From: Phaeodactylum tricornutum CCAP 1055/1
Taxonomy: Eukaryota > Bacillariophyta > Bacillariophyceae > Surirellales > Neidiaceae
Reading direction: 5' to 3'
Assembly (NCBI RefSeq): GCF_000150955.2
Contig: NC_011692.1
Coordinates: 359,196-423,195, forward strand
DNA: 64,000 nucleotides
The notes under the pieces are model-generated. The model worked only from the letters and a program-made list of their open reading frames with translations, made no database searches and was not told the DNA's origin. The position numbers were made by a program, and so were the translations under genes. Shown here piece by piece: positions 37,417-48,001 of the stretch. Position 1 is the stretch's first letter. The number at the start of each line of letters is the position of its first letter.

Positions 37417-39888
37417 ATGCCCAGGGACCCGCTAAAGCACACGTCTGCGACTCCTCCCTCCCGATCGGCACACCCTTACAGATCCCCCGTGCGGCAGTAC
37501 TTTTCAAGACGTGATCGCAGCCGAGGCATTCCCGAGATTCCCGTCGACGCCGAATCTTGGGTCGGTATCTACAGCGGCTGGGCTCTTTTGTGGGGATGTC
37601 TGTTTTTACTGATTCCGGTTTGTTACGTCTACATTGCCTTGACGCTACTGCGTCAATTGTGTTTCGCTTTTCCGGACTCTCTTTACGCTTCAATACAAAC
37701 GCATTTGCCCAGTCTGGCGAATATTGTGAATGCTTTGGAGCAGCATTCTTCGAGGGCGGTCGAATTCTGGTGCTGGATTGAAGGAATTTTTTACATTGGT
37801 TGCAAATGGCACGTTCGCTGGTTGCAGACGCGAGATCCACTAGAAGCCTCCCTGTCGGCAGCACCCATGATGGATTTGTCGGAACGGCAAGAATTGTGGA
37901 ATTTCATGATGGAAAGTGAACGAGATATTGTAGGATTTCTGCGGGGTTGGTTTTTTGATCAACCACTCGAAAATATTAGCAAGTACGATGTACGAGACTT
38001 TGCCGCCTGGTCGTTGTTTGAAACACGACATCAGGAGCATCTGTCGACCAGCGAGCTAGAGCAGCTGGAAGCTTTTGTTGATGAGATCCAGGTGAGGATA
38101 TCCTTAGAATTGTATGGTGAAGATTCGGACGAGGATAGTGTCAGCGTGCAGCTCGACTTTGAACGACGAGATGATATGGAAATTTGGCAACATAATCTTC
38201 CAAGACCCACAAAACGTAAGTGCAGGACGCTTCGGCGAGGAATACAGTAGACTTTTGCATGCACGCAAACTCATGGGTCCAGTTACTACTTTTCTTTGTC
38301 ATCAGAATTTGAGTTCTCGGAGGAGTCGAATATTGAAGAACCGAATTTCTTCTCCAACTTGTACGAGACATATCGCACACGGTACGATCAAATGGTACGG
38401 ACGGGTGAAAATATGGTGCCTACCTTCCATACCGTTCAGGAGATTCGCAATTTGGTGGCAAATGCTGACTTTCATCCGGTGCAGGACCTGCGTAATATGG
38501 TTGGCAATACAGCTCAGCGTTTTGCTGAAGCTGAGGAGCACGCCAAGGCTACAGGTCGGCAAGTGTACGAAACACTAGTGCCAACGGGCTCTTCAATCGA
38601 TAAACAATTGTCAGCGATGAGTCGCGCAACCTACACTCAGCTCACTGAGGCTTGGAACTCCGTCAAAAACATAAGCGAACGGCTAGAGACAGCACGATTT
38701 TTATCGAAGCAGCGACAAAGATTGCGGCAACAGCTTAAAGGTTACCGGGTCATGCTTAATCGAATGCTTGAAAAATCTTCGGCTGTTCCGTCCAAGCAAA
38801 TGGCTTCTTTAATGCGTCAAATTACGGAATGCAATCAAGCGATGGAACATCTTGAAAGCCGGGCGCAAAACGCTTTCGTGCAAGCTACGGGCTTTGCCCA
38901 GCGCACATTACCTTCCTTTTTGCAACGTAAAGAGCCACAGCATTTCGCAAAATACTCGTCGGATCCACTACTGGGAATCGCAACCTATCCCTTGGGATTC
39001 CATTTGCTAATTTTGGGGGGAACCGAAATTCCTTTGAGAATTCTTATGGCGAAGCGTGGATTCACGAGGAATGTATGTGGAGCAGTCTCGTACTATTTTC
39101 ACCCCGGATCTTCAACTGACGACGATGACGAACTCGGTGAGAAGATGCCGATTGCGTTCGTACATGGCATCGGGATAGGTCTCATTGCATATATGCCGCT
39201 GATAGATCGTCTACTTGCCACTGGGCGTCCAATTATTTTGCCCGAGATTCCATATGTTTCGGCCTTTCGGCCATGGCAAAGTCCCAACGCTGTTTTGCAG
39301 CCAGCAGTTGTGACAAGCACCATGACAGCTATTCTTGCCACACACGGCTTCATGCTGGCCACCTGGGTTGGTCACTCCTACGGAACGTCGTGGCTTTCAT
39401 ACATGTGTAAATATGCTCCCAATGCTGTCGCTGCTCTCTTATTCCTAGACCCTGTGTGTTTCTGTCTCCATTTACCCCGCTTGACGAAGTCCTTTGTCTA
39501 TACAAGAGCGGATCCAGGAACCATCAGCTACTTGGTTCGCACTGATATCATGACAAACTGGACTGTTCAGAGATCCTTTCCTTGGGCGTGGATTGATTTG
39601 TTTGTGGAACATATCGAAGTGCCTTGCTCAATATATTTGAGCGAGCGAGACGCGCTGGTGCCGTCAAATAAAATAGCCGAGTATCTGCGAAGCAAAGACA
39701 TACCAATTCGAGAGTTCCAAGGCCATGCTCCGGACGACTTCGATGGGGCTTCTATAAACTGCACAGTCTTTCTCGGCGTCGGTCATGGAGACTGGACAGA
39801 GAATACCGTGTTGACAGTTCCAGACATTGCCAATTCCGTCGAGGTGCTATGCCGACGAGCGGAATTACTTCATGAGAAGTCGCAGTGA
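37417..39888 (+). CDS. membrane-anchored alpha/beta hydrolase, two exons
   Basis: Exon 1 (37417-38215) and exon 2 (38306-39888) are joined by a 90-bp intron with GTAAGT at 38216 and TCATCAG ending at 38305. Frames match across it, giving 793 residues. Exon 1 encodes a basic N-terminus, a strong membrane segment (ALLWGCLFLLIPVCYVYIALTLL) and a region of unknown fold. Exon 2 has a helical region, then an alpha/beta-hydrolase core: PIAFVHGIGIGL with the oxyanion-hole HG, the nucleophile elbow VGHSYGTSW, and FLGVGHGDW with the likely catalytic His. The acid residue is probably in YLSERDALVPSNK. The substrate is unknown; lipids or esters are likely given the membrane segment. Confidence 0.83.
38216..38305 (+). 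other. intron of alpha/beta hydrolase gene
   Basis: A 90-bp GT-AG intron (GTAAGTGC...TTTGTCATCAG). Removing it joins codon 1 of CAA to the exon-2 frame and removes the in-frame stop at 38248. Confidence 0.85.
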
Positions 39889-40424
39889 TATACCCTCTAG
39901 CTTGAAAAGTATCAGAGTTCACTCATAAGATTAAAAGCACCTCTCGTTGCCATCGCGGAAGCCGAAGAATATTGATTTGAGACATGAATGCCGCATTCTT
40001 GCGCCAGAACGCAGTTGTTCGTATCAGCTGCTGGTAGTGATGTAAATGGTAGTGTCATGACAGGGTATGCATTTCTACCGACAAGCTGAAATGGACTGGT
40101 CGAAGATCATTCACATTTGTGCATAAAATCTGACAGTGAATGGTCGATGTGGGTCTCTTTTTTTTTTAATGTCGGTTCTAACTGTGTTTTCCAATTCTGT
40201 ATCGCGGTGAGGACCCGGGTTCCTCCGGGTAATTGGAGATTGCCCAATATACGGTAGAGAATACACTATTTTAAACTGATGCGGCCGCAACTGTTTGCGA
40301 AGCCGACAATGGCTTAGATATCTACCAGGTCCAGCGTTCAACATATGCATTCTTCACAACCCTAAACCAGAATATTTTTGATAGATTAAGACAGTTTCCC
40401 GGGTCAATACGTAAGTAAATAGTA
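39889..40424. other. intergenic between convergent genes
   Basis: Contains CTGACAGTGAA at 40130, a T10 run near 40160 and a GC-rich imperfect hairpin around 40207-40230 (CCCGGGTTCCTCCGGG). No gene seen. Confidence 0.45.
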
Positions 40425-41663
40425 CTACGATTGTACAGATGATGGTAGTGTCGGATTGCGAAAGCAGGCGTCGAAACAGAGCGTCACAGCTTGGGGTTTC
40501 CGTCGTCGCATACGGGTATTGTCATAGGAGGGTGATGACGCAAAACCTTGGACCCGGACCGTAACGTGTCCCGGCGCCAGCGCTCCTTGGAGAGGAATCC
40601 ATTCGACCATCGGTACAGGGGAGGGATCCTTTGAGACTTCTGAACTGTTGCTTGGTTCGTAAGGAGGCACCCATTCCGGTGGATAGGTAAGACCACGTAA
40701 AAACTCGACATTCCAGTGACGGGCGGCTGGGGGGTAACTCGATACTTGACTTGTTTCTGTGAAGACGTTTTCGTACTCATCCTCATACTCATCCACTATC
40801 TCTCCTATTTCATGCTGTAAGACTACCCCGAGTGCCGTTGTAATGCGGTTCATGGCAGCTAGGTACAATTCCATGGACGCTGCCCAGGGACCGTCGTGTG
40901 CCAGTCGGTTGGCGAGATTGGTCCCCGTTTTCGAACGCACCCGCATAATCCAGTTTGAGCTCAGCTCGTACGCATGTCTAGTGTCGTCGCTGCGATCTCT
41001 ATACTGCTGGAAGGACACAGCGGCCGCGTCGTGTTCTTGCGTCAAAATACCATCCGCCAGATTAATGTGATCCTGCAATAATTGAACGGGAACCCCGTGG
41101 CCTTGTAGGACAAAGCTCGTCGGACTGGCTCCTCGTAGCGGTGCCTTGCGCAATACATGCTGCCGCAGGTGGGCAACAAAGTCTCGCTTTCCCCGGAGCA
41201 ATCGTCGGGCCGCTTCGGTTCCAGATTTTGAGGTAGCGGAGTTGGCGGAGCTGACGCAGTAGTCCTTCGTATTGAGCAAGGCGGAGGCGTTGAGAAGAGG
41301 TAGCTGGTGCGTGCGGCGGTAGGTTCCCGACGCGGTGGATCGGTAGAATTGTGTTTTGTTGGAGGAGATTGCGTTGCCGGGTTTCAAAATTGCCAGGCCC
41401 TGTCCGTCCTTTACCTCTTTGGTTAATTGACGAGCAACAGTGAGGTTGGACTTCTTTCGACGGAGACGCTGAGGGATTTTCTGCGGAGCTGGTTTTTGCG
41501 TGTCTGCTGGAGATTCCGCCTTCTTCTCAGGGGAGTCGGAAGATTTTGACTTTCCTTTGCTTGTTTTGCTGGAGAAGGTTCGAAGGGTTGGGATGGAAAA
41601 TAGTGTTCCGCTGGTAGAAAGGTATATGGGAACAAGCCGCCTTTGAGCCAGGAGACAGTTCAT
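40425..41663 (-). CDS. hypothetical protein with mitochondrial-type presequence
   Basis: The product has 412 residues from the first ATG at 41663. The N-terminus MNCLLAQRRLVPIYLSTSGTLF...LRTFSSK is basic, lacks acidic residues and looks like a mitochondrial presequence. A Lys/Ser/Pro-rich linker follows. The remainder has helical segments (VPVQLLQDHINLADGILTQEHD, and ANRLAHDGPWAASMELYLAAMNRI with GVVLQHEIGEIVDEYEDEY) and a C-terminal part ending PGHVTVRVQG. I do not recognise the family. Its position, divergent from another mitochondrial-type gene at 42124, may be coincidence. Confidence 0.65.
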   Translation of the reverse strand: MNCLLAQRRLVPIYLSTSGTLFSIPTLRTFSSKTSKGKSKSSDSPEKKAESPADTQKPAPQKIPQRLRRKKSNLTVARQLTKEVKDGQGLAILKPGNAISSNKTQFYRSTASGTYRRTHQLPLLNASALLNTKDYCVSSANSATSKSGTEAARRLLRGKRDFVAHLRQHVLRKAPLRGASPTSFVLQGHGVPVQLLQDHINLADGILTQEHDAAAVSFQQYRDRSDDTRHAYELSSNWIMRVRSKTGTNLANRLAHDGPWAASMELYLAAMNRITTALGVVLQHEIGEIVDEYEDEYENVFTETSQVSSYPPAARHWNVEFLRGLTYPPEWVPPYEPSNSSEVSKDPSPVPMVEWIPLQGALAPGHVTVRVQGFASSPSYDNTRMRRRKPQAVTLCFDACFRNPTLPSSVQS

Positions 41664-42123
41664 TTTGCAGCTGACTGCGTTAAGATTCGTGCAATCGGAA
41701 TTGCCACAATGGAACCGCACGGGTATATTACGTGGGAAAAGCCCGAAAGAGTCTACGGATGTATGACACGAGTGGGACGTGCTAGCCGTGTGCTGCCTGC
41801 AAACCTGCTTGACGATTCTGTTGCGTGGTTTCGTTGTGCTTCCCTGTTGGGCCTCCACTGGCGTGTGTCGCGTGAAAGCATTAGGCTCACCAACAAAACC
41901 TTTGAAGCAAAGCCCTAATGTAAAACCCTGAATACAAACGGTGGGCTCACAAACATTAAATGTACCCGGATGTTTGTGCAGATCGGCCGTTTCGGATTTC
42001 TACACCATCCTGGTATGGACGAATTCCCCAGTAGCACTTTGTGTGTGACCATTCCACAGTGAGGTCCGTCCTGTTTGGTGTTCCCGTTACATCTATCATC
42101 TCCGCCTTTTTCGTTGTATCGAC
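41664..42123. other. divergent promoter region
   Basis: 460 bp between two genes for mitochondrial-type proteins. Plus-strand open frame 41643-41918 is a shadow of the minus gene's leader. No other feature. Confidence 0.4.
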
Positions 42124-42552
42124 ATGTTTGGCGCTAGACATCTAGCATTAAGTCGGACGAGCCGACTGGCTCCTGTTTGGACGGTACGTTTCGTCCAAAT
42201 CTGATCGAATTCCCGTGTTCGTCGCGTAGACGCACTCAAGATGGGCTCCTGGGCCAAGTCTGCAACAACAGAGAGTTCACGGTTGCTAACACTCGATTTT
42301 CCTTTTTGTGTCGTATTCGCTGGTCAGAAAAACGCTCTCCGCACGCTAGCAACGGAATCTGCTGTTGTTGCCCCGGAAAAAAAGACGGGCGCCGGTTTGT
42401 GGCAACGATTGACGAGTTTCATTGTTGGTGCAGGATTAACGGGTGTCTTTACGCAGTACTATATCTTCGAAGAAGTCAAGAACGGGAATTTGCTCATGCT
42501 AGCCAAGCAAAAAGAGCTGGAAACCCGAATTGCTAAATTGGAGAAGAAATAG
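42124..42552 (+). CDS. small mitochondrial-type membrane protein, two exons (94 aa)
   Basis: Exon 1 (42124-42183, 20 codons) and exon 2 (42328-42552) are joined in phase 0 by a 144-bp GT-AG intron (GTACGT...GCTGGTCAG). The result is MFGARHLALSRTSRLAPVWT followed by KNALRTLATESAVVAPEKK, an Arg/Leu/Ser-rich, acid-free mitochondrial presequence. One membrane segment follows (LTSFIVGAGLTGVFTQYYIF), then a short charged coiled-coil tail ending LEKK. Without the intron the reading starts at an ATG (42241) in intronic sequence and gives a worse N-terminus. The size and layout suggest an accessory subunit of an inner-membrane complex; family not recognised. Confidence 0.72.
42184..42327 (+). other. 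intron of small mitochondrial-type gene
   Basis: A 144-bp GT-AG intron in phase 0, GTACGTTTCG to CGCTGGTCAG. It is inferred from the sharp improvement of the targeting peptide after splicing. Confidence 0.68.
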
Positions 42553-42984
42553 TAGACCGGTGAAGGAAGGTGACGGACCGACAGGATACCCAGTGTCGTG
42601 CTACAACCCTGTTGTTTCGTTTGATCGGAATGGAACCGCGAGCGGCTAATATTAATGAGACCGGTCATGATGTTTTTCTGCCATCTTTTGGTTGCGTGTC
42701 TTTGCTCGCCCGGATCCTCCCGCACCCGTCGTCTTTGCTCTCGCAAGGAAGTTTGCAGGAATTTGTCGTGGAAAAGATGGCCGATGCGATCTTCTCGGGA
42801 AGTACATTCTGAAGATCAAATCGTGCTTCCATTCCCACGGCCCTCCGTATATGAGATGTGGAGTCTCTTTCTCTTCTTTTTACAAGTTATTCCACTGAAA
42901 AATACTGCATGCCTGGCTGATCCCGCAGGACGGAAAACGATCATAATCTGTTATTAACTTTTAAGAGTTCATGTTTTCTAGCGT
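42553..42984. other. intergenic
   Basis: 3' region of the small gene and 5' flank of tRNA-Phe. Overlapping short ORFs have no motif. Confidence 0.4.
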
Positions 42985-42989
42985 GCTTT

Positions 42990-43030
<41 letters not shown>

Positions 43031-43057
43031 CCCAGTGTTCGATTCACTGTCAAAGCA
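42985..43057 (+). tRNA. tRNA-Phe (anticodon GAA)
   Basis: A 73-nt cloverleaf. The acceptor stem GCTTTGA pairs with TCAAAGC (43050-43056), and discriminator A is at 43057. The D-arm is TAGCTCAGTTGGGAGAGC. The anticodon stem-loop CAGACTGAAGATCTG has anticodon GAA. The T-arm CAGTGTTCGATTCACTG contains box B (GTTCGATTC). No intron; CCA is not encoded. Confidence 0.96.
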
Positions 43058-43728
43058 TTCTTTTTGAAAAGAAGATTTCCGAACACAGTTACTTTTGTTT
43101 TGGACATAGCCTACGGCTACATCCTTTTTTTTTCCTTCCTTTAATAAGCCTCGAGATTGGTTTGCTGCTGCACATATGGACTCTTCCTCGAGTGATCTCT
43201 ACTTTACATATCCCGCACAGTCAAGAATTTACCTTTTTCGTTGCACCACTGTGCGGCACGGCATTGGTTGGCACGCGCGGCAGTTTTGTGCGAAGAAATC
43301 CAGTGTAAGACATATCCGACGACACATTCCCTTCCGAACCTATCGGACACTCTGACATCTCCTCCCCTCTCGAAAGAGCTCGCCGACGCCTGACCGTGTG
43401 AGAAACCGAGAGAACAGCGGTCTCGATCCCTCGCGGCCGCGGCCTCGTGGCAGGCCAATACTAATCCACGGCCGAGCAACGATACGGGTCGATCCGTTCT
43501 GCCTCGTGTTGTTCCCCTTTCTTATTTTCCTTCTGATCCAATTAGACAGACACTGCATCAAAGTTACTGTGCAGTGTTTGTGCCCAACAGGATTGGAAGA
43601 GCGGGACGGGAAAATTCGGTATTGTGCGAAGGAGACGTACCGGTTGTTTCACTTCCGAAAATTCTCGGGAGTCGTAGTTCGCATAGTCAGTCGTATTAGG
43701 TTTCCCTCTACTGCTGGTATCCCTCAGT
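43058..43728. other. intergenic, CK1 promoter
   Basis: Upstream region of the casein kinase gene. It contains T- and C-rich tracts and no clear gene. Confidence 0.4.
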
Positions 43729-45023
43729 ATGGAACTGCGGGTGGGTAAAAAGTACCGTCTCGGTCGGAAGATCGGTTCCGGTTCCTTTGGAGATATTTAT
43801 CTCGGAACGAACATGACTACGGGTGAAGAAGTTGCCATCAAGCTCGAATCGGTCAAAACCAAACATCCGCAGTTACTCTACGAAAGCAAGATTTATCGCA
43901 TTCTGCACGGCGGCTGTAAGTACAGACAGAGTGTTATAGTTCGTAGCGTGTCTTTGTACACTTTGTGTTTTTTGTTTTTCCAACACTGTATTATGGCGAA
44001 ATATCTGCAGTGGGAATCCCGAACGTTCGATGGTACGGTATCGAAGGCGATTACAACGTCATGGTGTTGGACCTGCTGGGTCCATCACTGGAAGACTTGT
44101 TCAACTATTGCGGTCGTCGTTTCCAACTCAAGACTGTCCTCATGCTGGCTGATCAACTGTTGTCGCGGCTCGAATACGTGCACACCAAGTCTTTTATTCA
44201 TCGGGACGTCAAACCGGACAATTTCTTGATTGGTCTCGGCAAGCGACAGTCGGTCATTCACATTATCGATTTTGGTTTAGCCAAAAAGTACCGAGACCCA
44301 CGTTCGCATCAACACATTCCCTACCGTGAAAACAAGAACTTGACAGGAACGGCCCGATATGCCTCGATCAATACGCACATTGGGATCGAACAGTCGCGAC
44401 GGGACGATCTCGAGTCGCTCGGTTACGTTCTCATGTACTTTATTCGCGGCTCCCTCCCTTGGCAAGGACTCAAGGCAAATACCAAGAAACAGAAGTACGA
44501 GCGCATCATGGATCGCAAAATGAGTACCAGTACAGAGCAACTGTGCAAGGGATACGCCACAGAATTTCGTTCGTATTTCGAGTACTGTCGGTCGTTGAGA
44601 TTCGAAGATCGACCGGATTACGCCTACCTCAAACGTCTATTCAAGGAGCTGTTTTATCGCAAAGGATTTCAATACGACAACATGTTTGACTGGACGGTTT
44701 TGAATCTGCAGCAAGAGCGTTCACGCTTGCCTCCGGATCGCCCACTCGCGGCCCCTGATACGGCGGCTCCAGCAGATGTTCAGGAAAAGAAGGAAGAGCG
44801 CGATCGTAGTTGTAGTGGGAACGGTGCAGCGGATCCCTACAACAATGCCACCGGTGTCGCGGCCCGCGATCCTTCCCAACGATCGGGATCCCGGTACGGG
44901 TCCCAGCAGCCCGGCGTGGTCGCGCCCCCACACGGGTCCCAGCACATTCCGTCCGTCCACGAATCACAGACCGGGTATCCGCCGGCGCAGGGAGCCCATC
45001 ACGATCCCCGGGGTCCCCAATAA
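43729..45023 (+). CDS. CK1: casein kinase 1 (delta/epsilon type), two exons
   Basis: Exon 1 (43729-43915) and exon 2 (44011-45023) are joined by a 95-bp intron (GTAAGTACAG...ATATCTGCAG); frames fit, giving 399 residues. The kinase domain is complete: glycine loop [13 protein letters not shown], catalytic Lys K38 in [20 protein letters not shown] within [12 protein letters not shown], and the CK1-specific [22 protein letters not shown] replacing the APE motif. [17 protein letters not shown] and [12 protein letters not shown] are also CK1 hallmarks. The C-terminal ~100 residues are a Pro/Gly/Ser-rich tail like that of CK1 delta/epsilon, which can be autophosphorylated. CK1 works in circadian, DNA-repair and trafficking pathways. 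Confidence 0.95.
43916..44010 (+). other. CK1 intron
   Basis: A 95-bp GT-AG intron. Splicing makes the junction codon TTG (Leu), giving [13 protein letters not shown]; most CK1 members have Val or another small residue at that position. Confidence 0.85.
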
Positions 45024-45375
45024 ACGGTGACTATAGTCGTCAGTGAGTCTATCTGTCCATCTTGTAGTCTTTTCCATTCGTACTATAAAAAGAAATAAGG
45101 TTCTTTTACAGATTCCGCTAGTTGCGTTCACTATACTAGAAACGGTTTGCGGTACAGTTTCATCTTTGACAAAAGCTCCCTCTGCGTAGCTCATACGACA
45201 CTCGTAGAATCTGTATTTGCAATAGCAGCTGCAGCTCGTCAACGATCAAGTGCGCAGAAATCTCAGACGACGTTCACCCAAAACTATGTAAAGCTCTGAA
45301 CGAATGTATATGCAAGTCAAATTTTAAGTTTACGATTTCTTCCTCCACACACCGACACTTAAGATTTTTTTTGGT
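45024..45375. other. intergenic between convergent genes
   Basis: 3' UTR space; no gene seen. Confidence 0.45.
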
Positions 45376-46455
45376 TTACATAGATGAATCGTCGTCATCA
45401 CTGTCTGTTCCAAAACTGCTATTGTGTTCGCCGAACTCAACGTTGCAGTATTCGATTTGAGCCTGCGGTGGCGGAGGAGGCCATTCCGATCGAGGCTTGC
45501 CGCGTACCTCCATCATGCGCTCGTAACGCTTGCGGTTTCGTTCCACACGCAGTAGGCCGTCATCAAATTTGATCGCTTCCAGTGGCAGCGTACCGTCAAT
45601 GTATAAGTTGTACCAGTTGCTTCCAAAGCATTGTGTAAGATTTTCGTTCGTAAACACATCCATCTTTGCGCAAGCTCGGGCAATCGCCAGCTGTTCAGCA
45701 CGGTGAGCTCGAAAAGATTCCAAGCGGTAAATAAGGGGAAGGACCGAAAATAGTACACAGCAAAAGCCAGTGATCAGTACGATGGCAGCCAGGACAACCC
45801 AGATAAAATAGGCCATCCCTGTGGGTAACTCATCCAACCACTCCAGAATCTTCCAATCGGGGTAAGAGACGGTCCTGGTTGTAGGAGATGGAGGCGATGG
45901 AACAAGCCGAGTCGACTTTTCTGCTGGTGTCAATGAGTCGTTGGAAATTAAGCCTGGCTGCAACCGTCTCAGATTTGGTCGAGCTTGAATGTCATCTCCC
46001 TTCCGCGGTAAACCGTGATAGTGAATAAGGTGTCGTGAGGATTGACGGATTTCACCAATGTTTTGCAATATGGTAACGGCGACCATCTCGTCGATTTCAA
46101 TTTCAGAGTGTTGCGAAGCAAAATTTTCGTCAACGATTGTAGTGGTAATCATAACTTGCCCGTTGGCGTATTCGAGTCGGGTGACGTCGGTGTCGTGCAC
46201 TAGACCACCGTGCGCGACAGGCGTCGCGGTCGAGCTACCGCCGTTGTACACGATGGTGAACGTGTCCATTCCAACCACCGTGGCATCCAAAACTGTTGTG
46301 CACACCGAAAATGCTTCCCCAGGGAGAAAGAAATCTGCTTTTTCTTTCCTGCAAAGGACGTTTCCATGTTTGAAAAAATGGTCACGCTGGCAAAAACAAA
46401 GAGCATCAGCATTGATAAGCACAATGGAGCATATGAACAAAATCTGGGATCTCAT
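45376..46455 (-). CDS. hypothetical type I membrane protein
   Basis: The product has 359 residues if started at the ATG at 46455, which puts a clean signal peptide at the N-terminus (MRSQILFICSIVLINADALC). An in-frame ATG at 46593 would add 46 residues before it and is less likely. The extracellular or luminal part has several Cys and no recognised domain. One membrane segment follows (MAYFIWVVLAAIVLITGFCCVLFSVLPLIY). The cytosolic tail is basic, then Pro-rich (PPPPPQAQ) and ends in an acidic Asp/Ser run. This is the layout of a receptor or sorting protein; no function is assigned. Confidence 0.68.
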   Translation of the reverse strand: MRSQILFICSIVLINADALCFCQRDHFFKHGNVLCRKEKADFFLPGEAFSVCTTVLDATVVGMDTFTIVYNGGSSTATPVAHGGLVHDTDVTRLEYANGQVMITTTIVDENFASQHSEIEIDEMVAVTILQNIGEIRQSSRHLIHYHGLPRKGDDIQARPNLRRLQPGLISNDSLTPAEKSTRLVPSPPSPTTRTVSYPDWKILEWLDELPTGMAYFIWVVLAAIVLITGFCCVLFSVLPLIYRLESFRAHRAEQLAIARACAKMDVFTNENLTQCFGSNWYNLYIDGTLPLEAIKFDDGLLRVERNRKRYERMMEVRGKPRSEWPPPPPQAQIEYCNVEFGEHNSSFGTDSDDDDSSM

Positions 46456-46921
46456 GGCGCTGTGACCACTGATTGATATTCTGAAGCAATGGCTTTGCGT
46501 TTGTACTGAGTCGGAAAAAGTGTCTGGAAGGGGGGCACGGGACACCAGGCTTGTTGCAAAATTGCTGACAGTGTGCGGGGCCCACGACTTCATTAAACGG
46601 ACGTTTGTTGCCAAACGTGTGGGGGCGTTCAGAGGAGTCGTGTCTTCTACCGATCCCAAATCAACGTTTACGGTTGGATGGACCAGTTTCGCACCTCCCC
46701 CGAAAAAAGTTGGCCGGTTTACTCCGGGAGTGCATACAGTTCCATCCGGGATGCGAGCCGTTCGCGCGACGCGTTTTCAAAGGTCATTATTCCCTCACGC
46801 AGGATCTTCCACACACCGAACGCAGCTCCCATATAAACTGTATAAAACAACAATCGCAACAAAAAGTCAGAACGCGATTGGTCTTATCTTTCAAACATAA
46901 CAGGATGTTGATGCTTTTCGA
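46456..46921. other. intergenic
   Basis: 467 bp between two minus-strand genes, including possible 5' coding extension up to 46593. No other feature. Confidence 0.4.
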
Positions 46922-47548
46922 TCATACAAAACAAACGACCTTACCAAGTGGCATGGGTAAATAGTTTCGAAAACCCAGTGTGAAGCCAAAGGCCATAAGC
47001 AACCCATGCAATTGAATTGACAGAATTTGCCGCGACGAAAAGACGTCACCGTTCCAGAACTGGATCAAATCTCCTGCGACACCGAGGGCCATTGGAATAA
47101 CAAAAATCCACGTATTGCCATTGAGCCACTCAGCTTGGTACGAAGGAATTAAAGGCCAAGCACGCCACAGTAAGAGTGCCAAGGTACTACGGAATCCAAT
47201 ATCCATGGAATGGTCCCGAAAGGCCAGACATGTGACACGTGTGACGAGGTATTGCATTCCGCTGATTGTCCGTTGGAATGCTTCCCTGTGCGGGGCAACT
47301 ATACCAGGAAAAATTTGTGTGGATGCCGGCACTTGAGAGAGAAGATTTCGGGCATGGGTAACCGTTACTAGATTTGCAACTTGCGACAATCCAATCCATA
47401 TTGGGTATTCGCTTGGATAGCTGTAGTATGCGAGGATGGTCAGAGATAATGAAGAAAAACCTAGCAACCCGTGCATGCCAAGATGCAGTCCACCAACTTT
47501 GAAAAAAGATCGTCTGTTGGATCTTTTAATCAGCTGGGTTTCCCCCAT
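46922..47548 (-). CDS. hypothetical multi-pass membrane protein
   Basis: The product has 208 residues from the first ATG at 47548. Four or five hydrophobic segments are visible (GMHGLLGFSSLSLTILAYYS, GLSQVANLVTVTH, FRSTLALLLWRAWPLI, WIFVIPMALGVAGDLIQFW, LHGLLMAFGFTLGF). The N-terminus is basic with no signal peptide. I do not recognise the family. It is divergent from the Lhcf gene, sharing a ~450-bp promoter region. Confidence 0.65.
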   Translation of the reverse strand: MGETQLIKRSNRRSFFKVGGLHLGMHGLLGFSSLSLTILAYYSYPSEYPIWIGLSQVANLVTVTHARNLLSQVPASTQIFPGIVAPHREAFQRTISGMQYLVTRVTCLAFRDHSMDIGFRSTLALLLWRAWPLIPSYQAEWLNGNTWIFVIPMALGVAGDLIQFWNGDVFSSRQILSIQLHGLLMAFGFTLGFRNYLPMPLGKVVCFV

Positions 47549-48001
47549 AATGACAGTCAACGTGGTTTTATGAATCTCCTATAACTACTGTAAATCGAGA
47601 GGTAGATGCGAAGATGCTCCGTTTTTGTGTCTACAGGATTTTCCTTCCCCGAATAATCATCGCTCCTGTCGGATTTCTATCGGCACTTTCTCGATGAAGA
47701 ATTAGCGTTATGGCTTGACTGTGATCGTGTGATCGAAACTTCGATCGGTTCGTAATGACTCAGAACCTAGGTTTTCGTTTCGATAATTGTCCATCGCTGA
47801 TCTCAGTCGTTAAGTTATTGATGTCGCGGACACTCGTCATCTACTTTGGGACCACGAGTTGAAGAAATCCTCCTGTCGGTATCTTGTTCGCGATCTTGGC
47901 ATCCGCTGTTCAAGCAGGCGAGAAGTGTGGGCTGTTCCAACACAATTCTGCCGAATTCTTCGTCTAGGACTGTATCACACCCAAAGTTTACCGTTTTCAC
48001 C
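47549..48001. other. divergent promoter, membrane protein / Lhcf
   Basis: Contains TTGACTGTGAT at 47715-47725. The sequence just before the Lhcf ATG (GTTTTCACC) is its presumed 5' leader. Confidence 0.4.

Noticed and set aside
43043-43053. TTCACTGTCAA inside tRNA-Phe as a copy of the intergenic motif
   Set aside because: Fully explained by T-stem and acceptor-stem pairing.
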